Assembly (NCBI RefSeq): GCF_032118995.1
Contig: NC_092648.1
Coordinates: forward strand, 4,169,001-4,233,000
Reading direction: 5' to 3'
From: Asterias amurensis
Taxonomy: Eukaryota > Echinodermata > Asteroidea > Forcipulatida > Asteriidae
Length of the DNA stretch: 64,000 nt
Positions 22,301 to 32,277 of this stretch are shown in pieces. The stretch's first letter is position 1. Every line of letters begins with the position of its first letter. Position numbers and translations under genes: made by a program. The notes beneath the pieces are model-generated. The model worked only from the letters and a program-made list of their open reading frames with translations. It made no database searches and had not been told where the DNA came from.

Positions 22301-24585
22301 ACTTCTTTCTCAAAAACTACGTCACTTCAGAGGGAGCCGTTTCTCACAATGTGCTACACTATCAACAGCTCTCCATTGATTGTTACCAAGTAAGTTTTTA
22401 TGCTAACAATTATTTTGAGTAATTACAAATAGTGTTTTCCCTCATGATCTTCCTATCTTTAGGTATATCAACAAGAGGAATCGTACTCGGAACATAGCAG
22501 AGGCAGAGAGAGCCATGAAGACTGAGATCAAAGAGTCCCTGAATGCCAAAGCTGACCCCTTCACAAGAAGACAGTGTAGACCGCAACTTGTCACAAAGGT
22601 ACAGGCCAAGAAAACCATGCATATTTGTAATTGATTACAAGATAACAAGGCCGTATCTGAACTGGTGGCTTCAGCTATTGCTATGACAGTTTCATAATAA
22701 TAGTGGCTTCTTAAATAGCGCTCATATCCGTCACTCAGTGACGCTCAAGGTGCTTTGACCTTCAGTATTATCCTGCAAAGTATTGTGGAGCTACATTTAT
22801 GAAGTATGAGACCAATACCTTTATGTAATGGTTTACATTGTCAGGCCTGTATGCTTTGTTTTAGAAAAGGGCAAGGGCACCAAGGCATATGAGGAAATTG
22901 TAAATTTCCACTGGATGGCATTTCAAGGGCACCAAGGCAATAAGCAGGCGGCATGGAGGCAATCGCCTTTGTTGCCTCCGTGAAGTATCAGGCCTGCAAT
23001 GTGCTGTGGTGCAATCTGCTGTCAATCAATCCAGGCCCTTGACTTCACCAAACTCTTCGTAACTTAGGATTATTCTTAGGGCGAGTCCCGGCCTTACACT
23101 GTAACATGTAAACATTAATTCTAAGTTAGGGCGAGTTACTCGTCCTACCTCTAGATAGGATTAATCTTACGTTGTGTGAAATGGGCTGCAAGAACACCCG
23201 GCTGAACCCCTTCCCTTTTCGATAAGTACACTGGGTTCTTTTATGTGCATTACATAATACCAACTGTTTTACAATTTTTTGGTCAGTTATAAAAACCACA
23301 GGCAAACCAGTACTCAATGTGTTTCACCCATCCACAAACCACTACAAATGTTCAGCATTTGTTTTTTGTATAACATCATAAATTGCATGATTATTGTGTG
23401 TTTAACAAATCAGGCCGCCAAGGAGGAGATGTTGATGAATTCAGAGCTGTTGAAGAAACTGGAGGAGGAACGCTCCAAGAAACAGGGACATGAGAATTCC
23501 ATGAAGGTAATTACTTACAGGCGTGCAATATCCGGGGGGTGGGGGGGGGGTTTATTGATCAATTGATCAGGCTGAATTTTGATTTACATTTCTTTTTTAA
23601 TTTTTTGTTTTTTGTTTTTTCTTTCCCCCCCCCCCCCCCCCATGTAAGATGAGCCATGCCTTATGTAAACTTGGCAGCAGAAATGTACAACAATAATGTG
23701 AGATAAGCCTAGTTACTGGATTAATGGGGTGCCCTAATTCTACCAGTGTAAATGCATACGTTGTGTTTCAACTCTTTTTTTAAGGGTTACTTAGATGCGC
23801 ATTGCTCCATATCTTGAGTCTGAAACTGTAGTTTTGAAATTACAAGGTGCTGTGGCGCAATCAAACCAGGAACACCGGGGCAAACCCCTTTTCTTTTCTA
23901 GTGTACCGGGTTTACACAACACCCGGTACCAACGGCTGTAAATCCCATCCAGGAAGGAAGCAGCAATAATGGTCAAGTGTCTTGCTGAAGGACACAAGTA
24001 TCTTGCTTAAGGACACAAGTGTCACAACTGAGGACTCGAACCCAAACTCTGCTGATCAGAAACACCAGGGCTCGAGTCCGGTGCTTTTATTCGCTCTGCC
24101 ACGACATGCCAAATTCCCCATCTCAATAAACCTCTGGTTCACCTTCTATCCTTCCTGCAGGATGACATCATGGAGTCGTTGAGCCAGGAAGCTCTACCGG
24201 GCAAGATCGGCGATAGGAAGTTGTCGGAGGACCTCTTCCATGCTCATGATTTCGACATTAAAATTGATTTAGACGTCTCCACCTCAGGTTAGTTTCCAAA
24301 GTATAACCAACAAGGCAGACATTCATTTGCATGTTTCGTTAAGGGAATTAACCCTCCTACTATTGGTAACTTTTTCCAGTGAGTTGACAAGTCATTTGAA
24401 ACCAATTAACGACAAGGGTTGAGTATGGCGCACAACTTGTACAAAGACATAAACTCTTCTTTTTACATGTGGCAGATTCCCGTCCCATGGCGTTGAACTC
24501 CAACACCGATGCATTGGGCAAAGACGGCGCGCCCAGGAGATCCCTTAACTTGGACGAGTACAAGAAGATGAGGGGCCTCATCTGA
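13302..24585 (+). CDS. RTF1: RTF1, Paf1/RNA polymerase II complex component (17 exons, complete)
   Basis: Exons: 13302-13379, 14314-14451, 15311-15437, 16076-16283, 16806-17044, 17501-17651, 18336-18419, 18869-18959, 19616-19698, 20042-20129, 20442-20549, 21126-21203, 21562-21683, 22463-22598, 23414-23506, 24161-24287, 24476-24585. Phases all agree and give 686 residues (human about 710). The N-terminus is acidic and serine-rich ([16 protein letters not shown]). Residues about 139-190 ([10 protein letters not shown] onward) match the histone modification domain, which stimulates H2B ubiquitination. Residues about 325-460 are the Plus3 domain, which binds phosphorylated SPT5 ([22 protein letters not shown]). 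Coiled coil follows, and the end ([17 protein letters not shown]) is nearly the vertebrate C-terminus. The stretch vertebrates use between CRP and SEDLF (QAAILAQLNAKYG) is replaced by an unrelated charged helix in exon 15. The exon 6 acceptor could be 3 nt further in. It is divergent from SCYL1. Confidence 0.95.
13840..14065. mobile_element. Family E MITE in RTF1 intron 1
   Basis: CAGAAAAGTTTCTGTATCCT, TTTTTCATTCG, CAAAAATTAGTGAAAAGG, then TATGGATACGGACGGTTTCC at the other end. Confidence 0.55.
14463..14935. mobile_element. Cluster of CAGGCCTG MITE pieces
   Basis: Three blocks (14463-14536, 14587-14700 inverted, 14800-14935) share GGCGATTGCCTCC, GGCACCTAGGCAATGGCA and AATTTCCTCATAGGGTGCCC. 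Probably one element broken by another copy. RTF1 intron 2. Confidence 0.6.
15512..15688 (+). mobile_element. GGTCACAC MITE
   Basis: CCCGGTCACACAGGCCTC start and CAGTGTGACCACGCC end; RTF1 intron 3. Confidence 0.7.
16298..16470 (+). mobile_element. CAGGCCTG MITE
   Basis: GCCTGATACTTCATGGAGGC start; TTTACAATTTCCTCATAGGG and CTTGCCCTTTCAGAAAC near the end. Follows RTF1 exon 4 by 15 bp. Confidence 0.7.
17070..17415. repeat. Short degenerate tandem repeat in RTF1 intron 5
   Basis: CCTCCTACTTTGTGACCATT with ATCCACTGTGGTCTTGAATG occurs near 17071, 17180 and 17256, and CCCTCCTACTATGTGAC near 17404. Confidence 0.7.
17425..17477 (-). mobile_element. TTAA MITE, family A, end fragment
   Basis: CAATTACCAATAGTGTCCAG then TGTCTTTAA; 24 bp before RTF1 exon 6. 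Confidence 0.65.
18045..18288 (+). mobile_element. TTAA MITE, family A, degenerate
   Basis: GAGACCTCAGCTGAGGTCTC palindrome and CCAATAGTGTCCAGTGCC end. RTF1 intron 6. Confidence 0.55.
19425..19555 (-). repeat. SINE family 1 fragment
   Basis: GACTCGAACCCACACTCTGC (reverse of the B box) and CTCGAGGACACAAGTG mark it. In RTF1 intron 8, about 60 bp before exon 9. Confidence 0.6.
20264..20426 (-). mobile_element. TTAA MITE, family A, half copy at a splice acceptor
   Basis: AAAGGCAGTGGACACTATTG start, cut off after GAGAAAGAAGTAAATTTGCC. It ends 15 bp before RTF1 exon 11, so it supplies the branch-point zone of that intron. Confidence 0.7.
20712..20846. mobile_element. Palindromic TTAGGAC MITE
   Basis: GGGGGTTGATTTCACA ... 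TGTGAAATCCACCCC, shorter centre. RTF1 intron 11. Confidence 0.7.
21257..21343 (+). mobile_element. TTAA MITE, family A, left-end fragment
   Basis: TAAAGACACTTGACACCTTT and AGACCAGTCTTCTCACTTGG only. RTF1 intron 12. Confidence 0.65.
22071..22437 (+). mobile_element. TTAA MITE, family A
   Basis: Nearly complete; ends worn. Includes GGTCATTGTCAAAGACCAGT and GAGGGAGCCGTTTCTCACA. In RTF1 intron 13, about 25 bp before exon 14. Confidence 0.75.
22848..23003 (-). mobile_element. CAGGCCTG MITE
   Basis: AGGCCTGTATGCTTTGTTTT ... GAAGTATCAGGCCTGC; RTF1 intron 14. Confidence 0.7.
23036..23190. mobile_element. Palindromic TTAGGAC MITE, diverged
   Basis: TTGACTTCACCAAACTCTTC ... ACGTTGTGTGAAATGGGC; RTF1 intron 14. 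Confidence 0.55.
23870..24112 (-). repeat. SINE family 1 copy with internal short duplication
   Basis: The CTTGCTGAAGGACACAAGT word is doubled (23980-24020). The tRNA-like head is at the high-coordinate end, 50 bp before RTF1 exon 16. Confidence 0.65.
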
Positions 24586-24902
24586 AATGCTCACCACCTT
24601 CCATCTGGTCCAAATTGGACGCTCCAAATTGGACGCTCTGCATTTTCACTCTAAAACACAATATTTTGTACTGGCGTCAGTGTGATAGGGTTTTAGCACT
24701 GCGTCATCAATGTGTTCATTTTCACTGGACCACAGCAACTATTATACTTAACAAGGTGTGCTTATGATTATTTTACATGTAAGGGCACTATGACAGACAA
24801 CGTGTCTTTTTTGTAAACTGCTCCTTCTTTTGTTTACTATTTGGACCAAAGACCGCAGAGTCATTGATACACATAGCTTGAAGTTAAAGGGTAGTTTGAC
24901 AC

Positions 24903-25560
24903 TTGTACAATAGTACAGTTGGTACAAGAGAGTAGTTACCTTATATGGCATCCAGTGGTACAGGAAAGTATTAACATGGCATCCAGTACAAAAGAGTAGT
25001 TATTAAACTCATGGCATCCAGTGGTACAAGAGAGTAGTAACATCGCACACAGTACAAGAGAGTAGTTTACAAACTCATGGCATCCAGTGGTTCAAGAGAT
25101 TATGAAAAGAGAGATTAGTTAAACATGACATCCAGTGGTACAAGCGAGTAGTAACATGGCACCCAGTACAAACGAGTAGTTAACAAACTCATGACATCCA
25201 GTGGTACAAGCGAGTAGTAACATGGCACCCAGTACAAGAGAGTAGTTTACAAACTCATGGCATACAGTGGTACAAGCGAGTAGTAACATGGCACCCAGTA
25301 CAAGAGAGTAGTTTACAAACTCATGGCATCCAGTGGTTCAAGAGAGTATGAAAAGAGAGATTAGTAACATGACATCCAGTGGTACAAGCGAGTAGTAACA
25401 TGGCACCCAGTACGACAGAGTAGTTAACAAACTCATGGCGTCAAGTGGTACAAGCGAGTAGTAACATGGCACCCAGTACGACATGTAGTTAACAAAAAGA
25501 GAGAGAGAGTACATGTAGAAACATGGCATCCAGTGGTGGTACAAGAGAGTGGTAAAATGG
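24903..25560. repeat. 66-bp minisatellite in the RTF1 3' region
   Basis: Units carry GGCATCCAGTGGTACAAG and CGAGTAGTAACATGGCACCC. The second motif recurs at 25145, 25211, 25277, 25389 and 25455, that is 66 bp apart with one 112-bp step where a variant 46-bp block (AAGAGAGATTAGT) is inserted. Copies are similar but not identical. Confidence 0.85.
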
Positions 25561-25885
25561 CATTCAGTGGTATCAATAATTTTAATTATGTGACCCTTTT
25601 TTTTTTTAATTATGTCAAAAAGTCAGTGGTTTGAGAGAAGGTATGGCCATTTTATTTGTTTTATGGCCGGATGCTGTCATAGACATTTTGTTTGTTCAAT
25701 TAAGTTGTAATTGACACTCGGTGATAACCTGTGGTGAATTGTGTGTTTCAAACAAAATGGGCAAGCAATTTCAGTTGCATTGTTGCGTTACTCATTTGCT
25801 TACAAGAAACTGAAGGCAAGTTGGCATGCTTGGTGCGTTGCATTCAGTGAGCAGAAATATAAACAGTACAAACTGTGCAAGGGCC

Positions 25886-26096
25886 AAGTGCCCAATTTCA
25901 TAGTGTCGTTTTTAATAGCAACAATATAATAATCCATAGCAAAATTCTTTGCTAAGCGAAAAATGAGTGGGATACCAGTTGCAACTATCTACTCATCGTG
26001 GATTGTCAGCTGGTAACTTGTTCCTGCTAAGCAATATTTTTCTGTGCTGAGCACTTTCTGTGCTTACAGGGTTTATGAAATTGAGCCCAGGGCAGG
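25886..26096. mobile_element. Palindromic GCTTAGCA MITE, diverged
   Basis: GTGCCCAATTTCATAG ... TTTATGAAATTGAGCCC; GGTAACTTGTTCCTGC inside. Similar pieces lie at 36350-36498, 54703-54897 and 57072-57182. Confidence 0.65.
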
Positions 26097-26876
26097 ATCA
26101 CCACTCCGTCAGCCATTTCAAAATATCCACTAGTACACATTGGTACATGATTCTACATCTTTTAGGTTTTAATTTCTAAGAAATGAACTTTTACGGGTTG
26201 TTTGTTTATGCTCAAATCTTTTAGGCTTTCCATACTTTTCCATACCACAGGTTGTCACCACTCAGTGCTCACAAAATTGTACAAAATGTAAACTTTTTTT
26301 CATGTAAATATTACTGCCTGAATGTGGCACCCATTTTGGAGTGCTGAATTTTGTTATTTGTTTGCTTGTGTAACAAATCCATCAGTTTTGGTTTTGCTTT
26401 GGGGATGGGGGGGGGGAATGTTTTTGCAAAATGTAAACTGTACTGATTATTTTATAATTTAAATTAAACTTCACTGAGGATTACTCTGTAGTTAATTTGT
26501 GAAAATCTTATTTCATGAAAGCTTTTCTTGTGTCACTCCCAAAAACCTCAATTGAAAATTTGTTCAAGGAAGTGACAAGGCAATATGCAGTGTACAGTGC
26601 AGTAGGAAACAATACATCATATTATTTCATTTATAAATTACTTTTTGTCTAAATGTATGATGGCCCCAATGTTTGAAACTATTTTTTTTTTTGTGTTTTG
26701 CAATTTACAGAGTTATAACACTTTTGTCTTTTAAAAGACATTGGATCTTTATCATAGTGTCGGAATCATTGGTCATGTTCCCTGTCTGCTGTACTAGTAA
26801 TAATGAGTATTGAGAGTCCCGATACTCATTTTAAGGGGAGGGGGGACCAGACTATTTCTTACTTCCAGCCTATACA

Positions 26877-26882
26877 AATAAA
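26877..26882 (+). terminator. Candidate RTF1 poly(A) signal
   Basis: AATAAA, 2.3 kb after the stop. I saw no closer AATAAA on this strand, which would make a long 3' UTR containing the minisatellite. A variant signal could be used earlier. Confidence 0.3.
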
Positions 26883-26929
26883 ACCCTTTGAAGAACGCTA
26901 AGCTCAAAAAGCCATAATGTGAGTTAAAT

Positions 26930-27235
26930 TCAAATAATGTCTCTTACAATGACTTGCTTAGTCACAACTTACCGCGTAATTTTGAGTTCCAGAGACAATC
27001 GCTATGTCACATGATTTGGAGCAAACTTTTGCCTAGTTACATGTATGAAGGTTATGGGTAGCACCCATTCATAATTCTGACTTAAAATGTGCATGATACA
27101 GGGGAACCAAGGTTTGCTCGTCTGGAGGTTGCTATTACAAAAAAGTTTGCCTCAAACCTAGCAACTGTCTCTTTAGTCTGAGGAATTCAAATTTAAGCAG
27201 TAACTTTTGACTAAGCAAGTCATTGTACCAGACTA
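26930..27235. mobile_element. Inverted-repeat element, better copy
   Basis: TTACAATGACTTGCTTAGTC at the left is mirrored by GACTAAGCAAGTCATTGTAC at the right. Non-coding. Confidence 0.7.
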
Positions 27236-29216
27236 CATCTAACTCACAAACGGCTTAATGTTGTCGTGACAACTGTGTACGTCCTCTGTGTCAGCTGTGG
27301 ACAAAGAGTATCAATAGCATGGGACTTAATTAACCAAAGTGAACAAGTTCCAGTGTGCATGTTTAATTGACCCGTGATTGACCACCTAGCAACGTACATG
27401 TTTGCGCAGTGACAAACTAACTCAAAGGACTCGTAAGGAAGTCTAGTCAACCATCGGTACCACGGTATTAAACACGCCACTGCCTTCCGCCTTTTTTCGC
27501 TGTAGTGTTTATAGTTCCCTTCTGTGCTTTCCACATGGTTAGCATGAAACAGACTATTGGGTCCCATGGATTATAAACAATGGTCCTGAAGCTGGTTCCA
27601 AATGGTCGATCACAGAAGTCAAACACAGACCCACCAGACTGGGTTTGAGCCAAAATAGTAAACCAAACCATGGTGTGTCCTCGAACTTGCTCTAAGAAAG
27701 CTGATACTTGCCATACCGCTAAAATGGCAGCTCACATGAATGCCTCAAAACGGATGCATCCAGACAACTACATGTAAAACACACACAACATTCTCCAGAT
27801 TCATTTCAAACCTTGCAGCTTTACTTTCCTTTCATTTGGAGACGAACCAACATGACTGTACTAGATCAGGATCTGTAGTTTTATGATACTTTGTATTAAA
27901 TACATGTGTTTTTACCACACTAATAAATGGTTACAAGTCTTTGTAAAAAAGCAGTTCTAAGTGGTTTTGTTTTGTACCTTCATTTTTGTAGTTGGTCATT
28001 GATTTTTACCTAGTATGATAAAGTAGAATGTCATTTATGTATGCAGAAATACATTAGTATGCAGAAACACATACATGTACTACAGTATAACAGTTTTAAT
28101 GTTTCTGGTTCTATATTTAACGTTTGTTGTTTTTTTATTCAAGTTCGCACCAAACAAGGCTAAAGCAACTCTTGGTCAGGGGGCTTCAAGAAGAAAACAT
28201 AAAGATAAAAATAAATCTTATGGGAGCTGGGAGCTGAAGGTGGACTTGATTTATTCCTCCTAAACAGGCTAGATTGTATGGTGGAGGGAATATGAACGAG
28301 GTGGATTAAAGCTATGAATGGCTCTTTGATCTTTATATTACAAGGATGACTTTTAGTTCACGGAAAAGAGTACAGTAACATTTTATCAAGTACTAGGGTA
28401 GACTTGTGGACAAGTCGTTAAACGTCTGTCAAGGTGATATATTAGAGTATTAGTCCAAGGGGAAAACCCACACAGTCAGGTAGGGACTGAAAACTCAATT
28501 CACGTATTATTGCCCTCTGCGTGATTCGAATCGGGGTCTAGAGGTGGAAGGTGAAAAAAGATACCTCTACACCAACCCAACCACCCGACACAATGAATTG
28601 AATTGAATACATCAAAACATAACGTATGTTTATAAATATTTTAATTTATTTCATTTATTTACACACGCAACAGCACTATTAGCACCAATACCAGGGTGAA
28701 AACGAAACAAGAAGAAAAATTCAGTTTTAGGTTTGGGAAGGAAACCCCAAATTGGGGAAACCTACGTAATCATGTAGGATCTGAATAAACCCTTCATACA
28801 CAAGGCTCCAGTATTAGATGGGATTCGAACAGCGGTCCACAGAGATGAACAGGCAGGGGAAATACAACTGAGCCAATCTGATCCCAGATAAACATATAAA
28901 TACAATAATAACAGTAATAACAATTTGTTTTCTATAAAGTGCACATCCTAGATATATCCCTGTTCGACTCAGACTTTTCCTAAAAATTGTCCAACTCCCA
29001 AGCTGCTCAAATTAGCGCTGAGGGATTAATCCAATGCAAAACTACAAGTATCTCAGTCCTCAAGGGTTCCCATTGGTACACGTAGGTGGAGAGAAGCAAT
29101 TATGGTAAACCATGACTGGGATTCAAACCGACCTCCGATGACTTTACAACCATGAACTTGCTCCCGGTGCACTAGACTGCAACGCCAGGTTATGCAACAA
29201 TGGGAGATTGTAAGGT

Positions 29217-29405
29217 CAATAGACCGATCCACTAAGCTCTGCCCCATTGCGTATTGACCAATCACAATGCAATGAAGGTCCGACAAATAAGGTCCGACAT
29301 GCGTGTGCGTATGCGCGGCAGAGTTGTGCAGAAAGGCATTGGAGAGCCCCACGTGTTCTTGCTCACACGTGCGTCGTGGGCGGAGCCTAATGGATCGGTC
29401 TATTG
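29217..29405. mobile_element. Inverted-repeat element with CAATAGACCGATCC ends
   Basis: CAATAGACCGATCCACTAAG and CTAATGGATCGGTCTATTG mirror each other; GGTCCGACA repeats inside. About 190 bp, downstream of LRR1. Confidence 0.75.
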
Positions 29406-29546
29406 TTTGAGCTCCTATGAGTATTGTTGACCTGAGGCACTTAAGACTATTTACAGTCTTATTATTATACACCACAGTGCACGGATGCATTCACCTAAGT
29501 TACCTTTGTCCAACATCCAAACGGTATAGAGAAGCTCCCATCCCAC

Positions 29547-32277
29547 TCACTTCCGTTTGCATTTCCATGGGGCATTCGGGTTGGCCTGCAGATTGGACCA
29601 GCAGAAGGCAGAGCACAGGAATCCTTCTACCGGTGCCGATGTGGGCCCAACCAGGGTGTGGGCAACACGGTGGAGGTTGAAAGGGACTCGATGCTTGGCG
29701 TAGGGCTGGAAGCAGGGATTGCTGCAGACACACCACTTGACTCGGGATAGATGGTGGTGAAGATGGCGGGGGAGGTCTTCCTCAGTGTAGGGTACCCTAA
29801 AAATAAAATAAAATGAGTGCAGGTAATAGCAAAAGTCCTCAAACCGCCCTGCCTGATACTTCTCAAACCCCCCCAAACCACCTTGGCTGTTACTTCTCAA
29901 ACTGCCAAAAGCCGCCTTGGCTGTTACTTCTCAAACAGCCCGAAAGCCAAAGTAACTTGTGTGTTACTTCTTAAACCACCCCCAAACTGCCCTGCCTGTT
30001 ACTTCTCAAACAGCCCCAAACTGCCCTGCCTGTTACTTCTTAAACAGCCCTGCCCATTACTTCTCAAACTGCCCCAAAACTGCTTTGCCAGTACCTCTAA
30101 AATCACCCTGTCCTTTACTTCTCAAACTCCCCCAAACTGTTGATTTATCCAAACCAAATTACTTCAAAGGGAATCCTTTTTCAAAATAGTTGAAACTACC
30201 AACAGCTGCAGTGCTTCTCACCAAGTAAGTTGATATCTTTGAAGAAATTTAAAGGCAACATACCTCTGCTTCTTGATGGATCTTGCAGTGACCTCCAAGA
30301 GTGTCGGGAACTCTTCTGAGGTTCTCTGCATGTGACTGGCACTGGCTTCTTGTTCCGCCAGCTGAAAGCAGTTTCCTGAAAGGTCTACTTCATCCATCGA
30401 CAGGTCCATGAAAGAGAATGGCAGCACCACCATCTGATTCTCTTGGGCGCTAAAGAATCTCAACTTCTCCAGACGTCCAAAGTTTTCGGGGAGAGTTGTC
30501 AGCTGATTGTTTGCAACGTGCAGTCGCAGCAGTGACGTCATCTCACATATTTGGGGAGGGAGAAATTTGAGATTGTTGCCGGCGAGGTCCAGGAACTGCA
30601 AGGTGTTCCTGAGACTGCTGAGACAAAGGGCCGGGGGAAGTCTCTCCAGGAGGTTGTCTGCTAGCTTTAACTCGACAAGGGCTGTCGATTGTCCTGGATC
30701 ATCAGGCAGCGTCCGGATGCGATTCTTGCTCAGATCCAGAGCACGTAGATGTTTAAGTCCAAGTATGCGAGAATCGATGCGGGACAGACTGCATCCATTC
30801 ACCCTCAGGGATTCCAGGCCTTTTGGAAACCGTTCCCGTATTGGGTAGTCGGATCTCTGTAGAATCACCATCTTTGTCTTGGGGCGTTCAACCTGGGCGG
30901 AGGTTGCTGGGGTCAGGGTTGAAAGGTGAACCTTCTCAAGCTTGCTGCCCTGGCAGCCGAGCTTCAATACTGAGAGGAAATTCTTCAACTGCAAGGGGTC
31001 CGCCTGAAAGGATTAAGATTAATTTTGTTCTATCGTTACGTGAAGTACAAAACATGGTTTGAAATAAGCATAAAAACAATCTGGTTTGAGATAATTTAAT
31101 TTGTTTATAAATCAAGGTATTTGCAGGGCAGGAATAATACCCAAGCCTACATCCGTATGGACTGTAAAATGGGGGTAACCCTGTTTCAGCCCCAGCAGTA
31201 GGTGGCAACAGCCCCGGTAAAAAAAAATTATTTGTAGCTCACACCTTGAAGTGGCCTTCAGGCCTTGTGTGTCCGGCGACTTGCATAAAAAAATCAAAAT
31301 AAAATTAAAAAAACTTGCCCTGGGTCCACTGTTAATTTTGAGCCCTGAATATTATTATACGCCTTTCTTAATATTTATGCATGAGGTACGTCACAATGCT
31401 AATCCAAAACGAGAGGGGCGCAGCCACTGCAAGTGATGGGGGATGTGCGCCCATAGCCTCATTTTGGGTAAGAATTATGATGTCATGCATAAATATTAAG
31501 AGAGGCGTATTAATGCTTTTTATAGATTTTTTCCAAGACTTTTCCTGAAGTCGTAGGGTTGGGATTGGGGGTGTATTCTAGATGTACCTTACTGATGCAG
31601 ATATCTTGTTCTGGTTCCTTGAGACGAAGCGTTGCTTTACCTTCTTGGACAAACCTGGTGAATACTTGCTCCATATTACCCTTCAACTGAAATCAAAGAC
31701 GGAAAGATGTATAAGCAGGGCTCCAATTTGTTATTATTTATTATTTGGTACAATTTACAAAATGACATTATCACATTTTTCCAGTGATAGCTGGGCGGGC
31801 GAGTGGAAAAATAATGCAAAAATTATCATCGCAAACAATAATGAACTGTGCTGTATATTGAAAAGTGAAATACTTTTGATGACCAATTTGTGCCGTGACT
31901 CAAGACACATTGTGTGATTCGGGCTACCAAAATCTCATCGGGGCTCCTAAACATTTTGTGTTACTTCCCTGCTGAACACCATGAAAATACACTTAATAGG
32001 GCAACAGAGGCCATATAGCCTCCTGTGGTCTTTGCATCCTTCCAGGCCCTTAAAAACCGTTTAACGTCTAAAGAGTGACCCTACACACCTTATATTTAGT
32101 GCCAGTTTTATCTTTTGCTGAGCACACCATGAGGAAGACAGCACCCTCTTGCCCATTACCGCTATTTCCGCCTCGCCGACCAATCGCCAAAGAGCATCTC
32201 AAGGGTCGGCCTTTCCCTTTCATACCATGTGAGGGCAGCAGACGGTTCTTGAGCTCAACGTCACATGATAGACGCAT
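29547..32277 (-). CDS. LRR1: Leucine-rich repeat protein 1, CUL2 substrate receptor (4 exons, complete)
   Basis: Exons: 32089-32277, 31588-31686, 30264-31003, 29547-29796; total 425 residues (human 414). The N-terminal part (MRLSCDVELKNRLLPSHG, then GAVFLM and KDKTGTKY) matches the family. Exon 2 gives EQVFTRFVQEGKATLRLKEP. About six leucine-rich repeats fill residues 157-320 (LRALDLSKNRIRTLP, LQFLDLAGNNLKFLP, LRLHVANNQLTTLP). The last exon has Cys365, Cys367, Cys371, His385, His389, Cys404 and Cys408, a pattern suggesting metal binding. In vertebrates LRR1 is the substrate receptor of CUL2 ligase that unloads the CMG helicase at replication termination. The stop follows the last cysteine by about 18 residues, as in human. 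It is convergent with RTF1 and divergent from BHMT. Confidence 0.92.
29825..30150. repeat. Minisatellite in LRR1 intron 3
   Basis: About ten units of roughly 30-40 bp carrying GTTACTTCTCAAACAGCCC. It fills most of the intron between LRR1 exons 3 and 4. Confidence 0.75.
31130..31320 (+). repeat. SINE body fragment in LRR1 intron 2
   Basis: CTACATCCGTATGGACTGTA, GTAACCCTGTTTCAGCCCC and CCTTGAAGTGGCC, with an A-rich end. Confidence 0.55.
31350..31512. mobile_element. Inverted-repeat element with ATACGCC ends
   Basis: ATACGCCTTTCTTAATATTT with ATGCATGAGG, mirrored by ATGCATAAATATTAAGAG and AGGCGTAT. LRR1 intron 2. Confidence 0.7.

Larger units (their letters stand above)
24586..29546. other. 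RTF1 3' UTR and convergent intergenic region
   Basis: No second gene is supported between the RTF1 stop and the LRR1 stop. It holds a 66-bp minisatellite (24903-25560), palindromic repeats (25886-26096, 26930-27235), a candidate RTF1 poly(A) signal, tRNA-like fragments near 28510-28530 and 28800-28890, a SINE fragment (29070-29190) and a miniature inverted-repeat element (29217-29405). An AT-rich cluster with AATAAA-like motifs on the minus strand at 28638-28660 could end LRR1. Confidence 0.6.

Noticed and set aside
29053-29490. 145-codon minus-strand frame downstream of LRR1
   Set aside because: It runs through a SINE fragment and a MITE; no conserved motif.
29817-30189. Plus-strand frames of 108 and 76 codons with repeated LLKPP/YFSN words
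   Set aside because: Translation of the LRR1 intron minisatellite, antisense to the gene.
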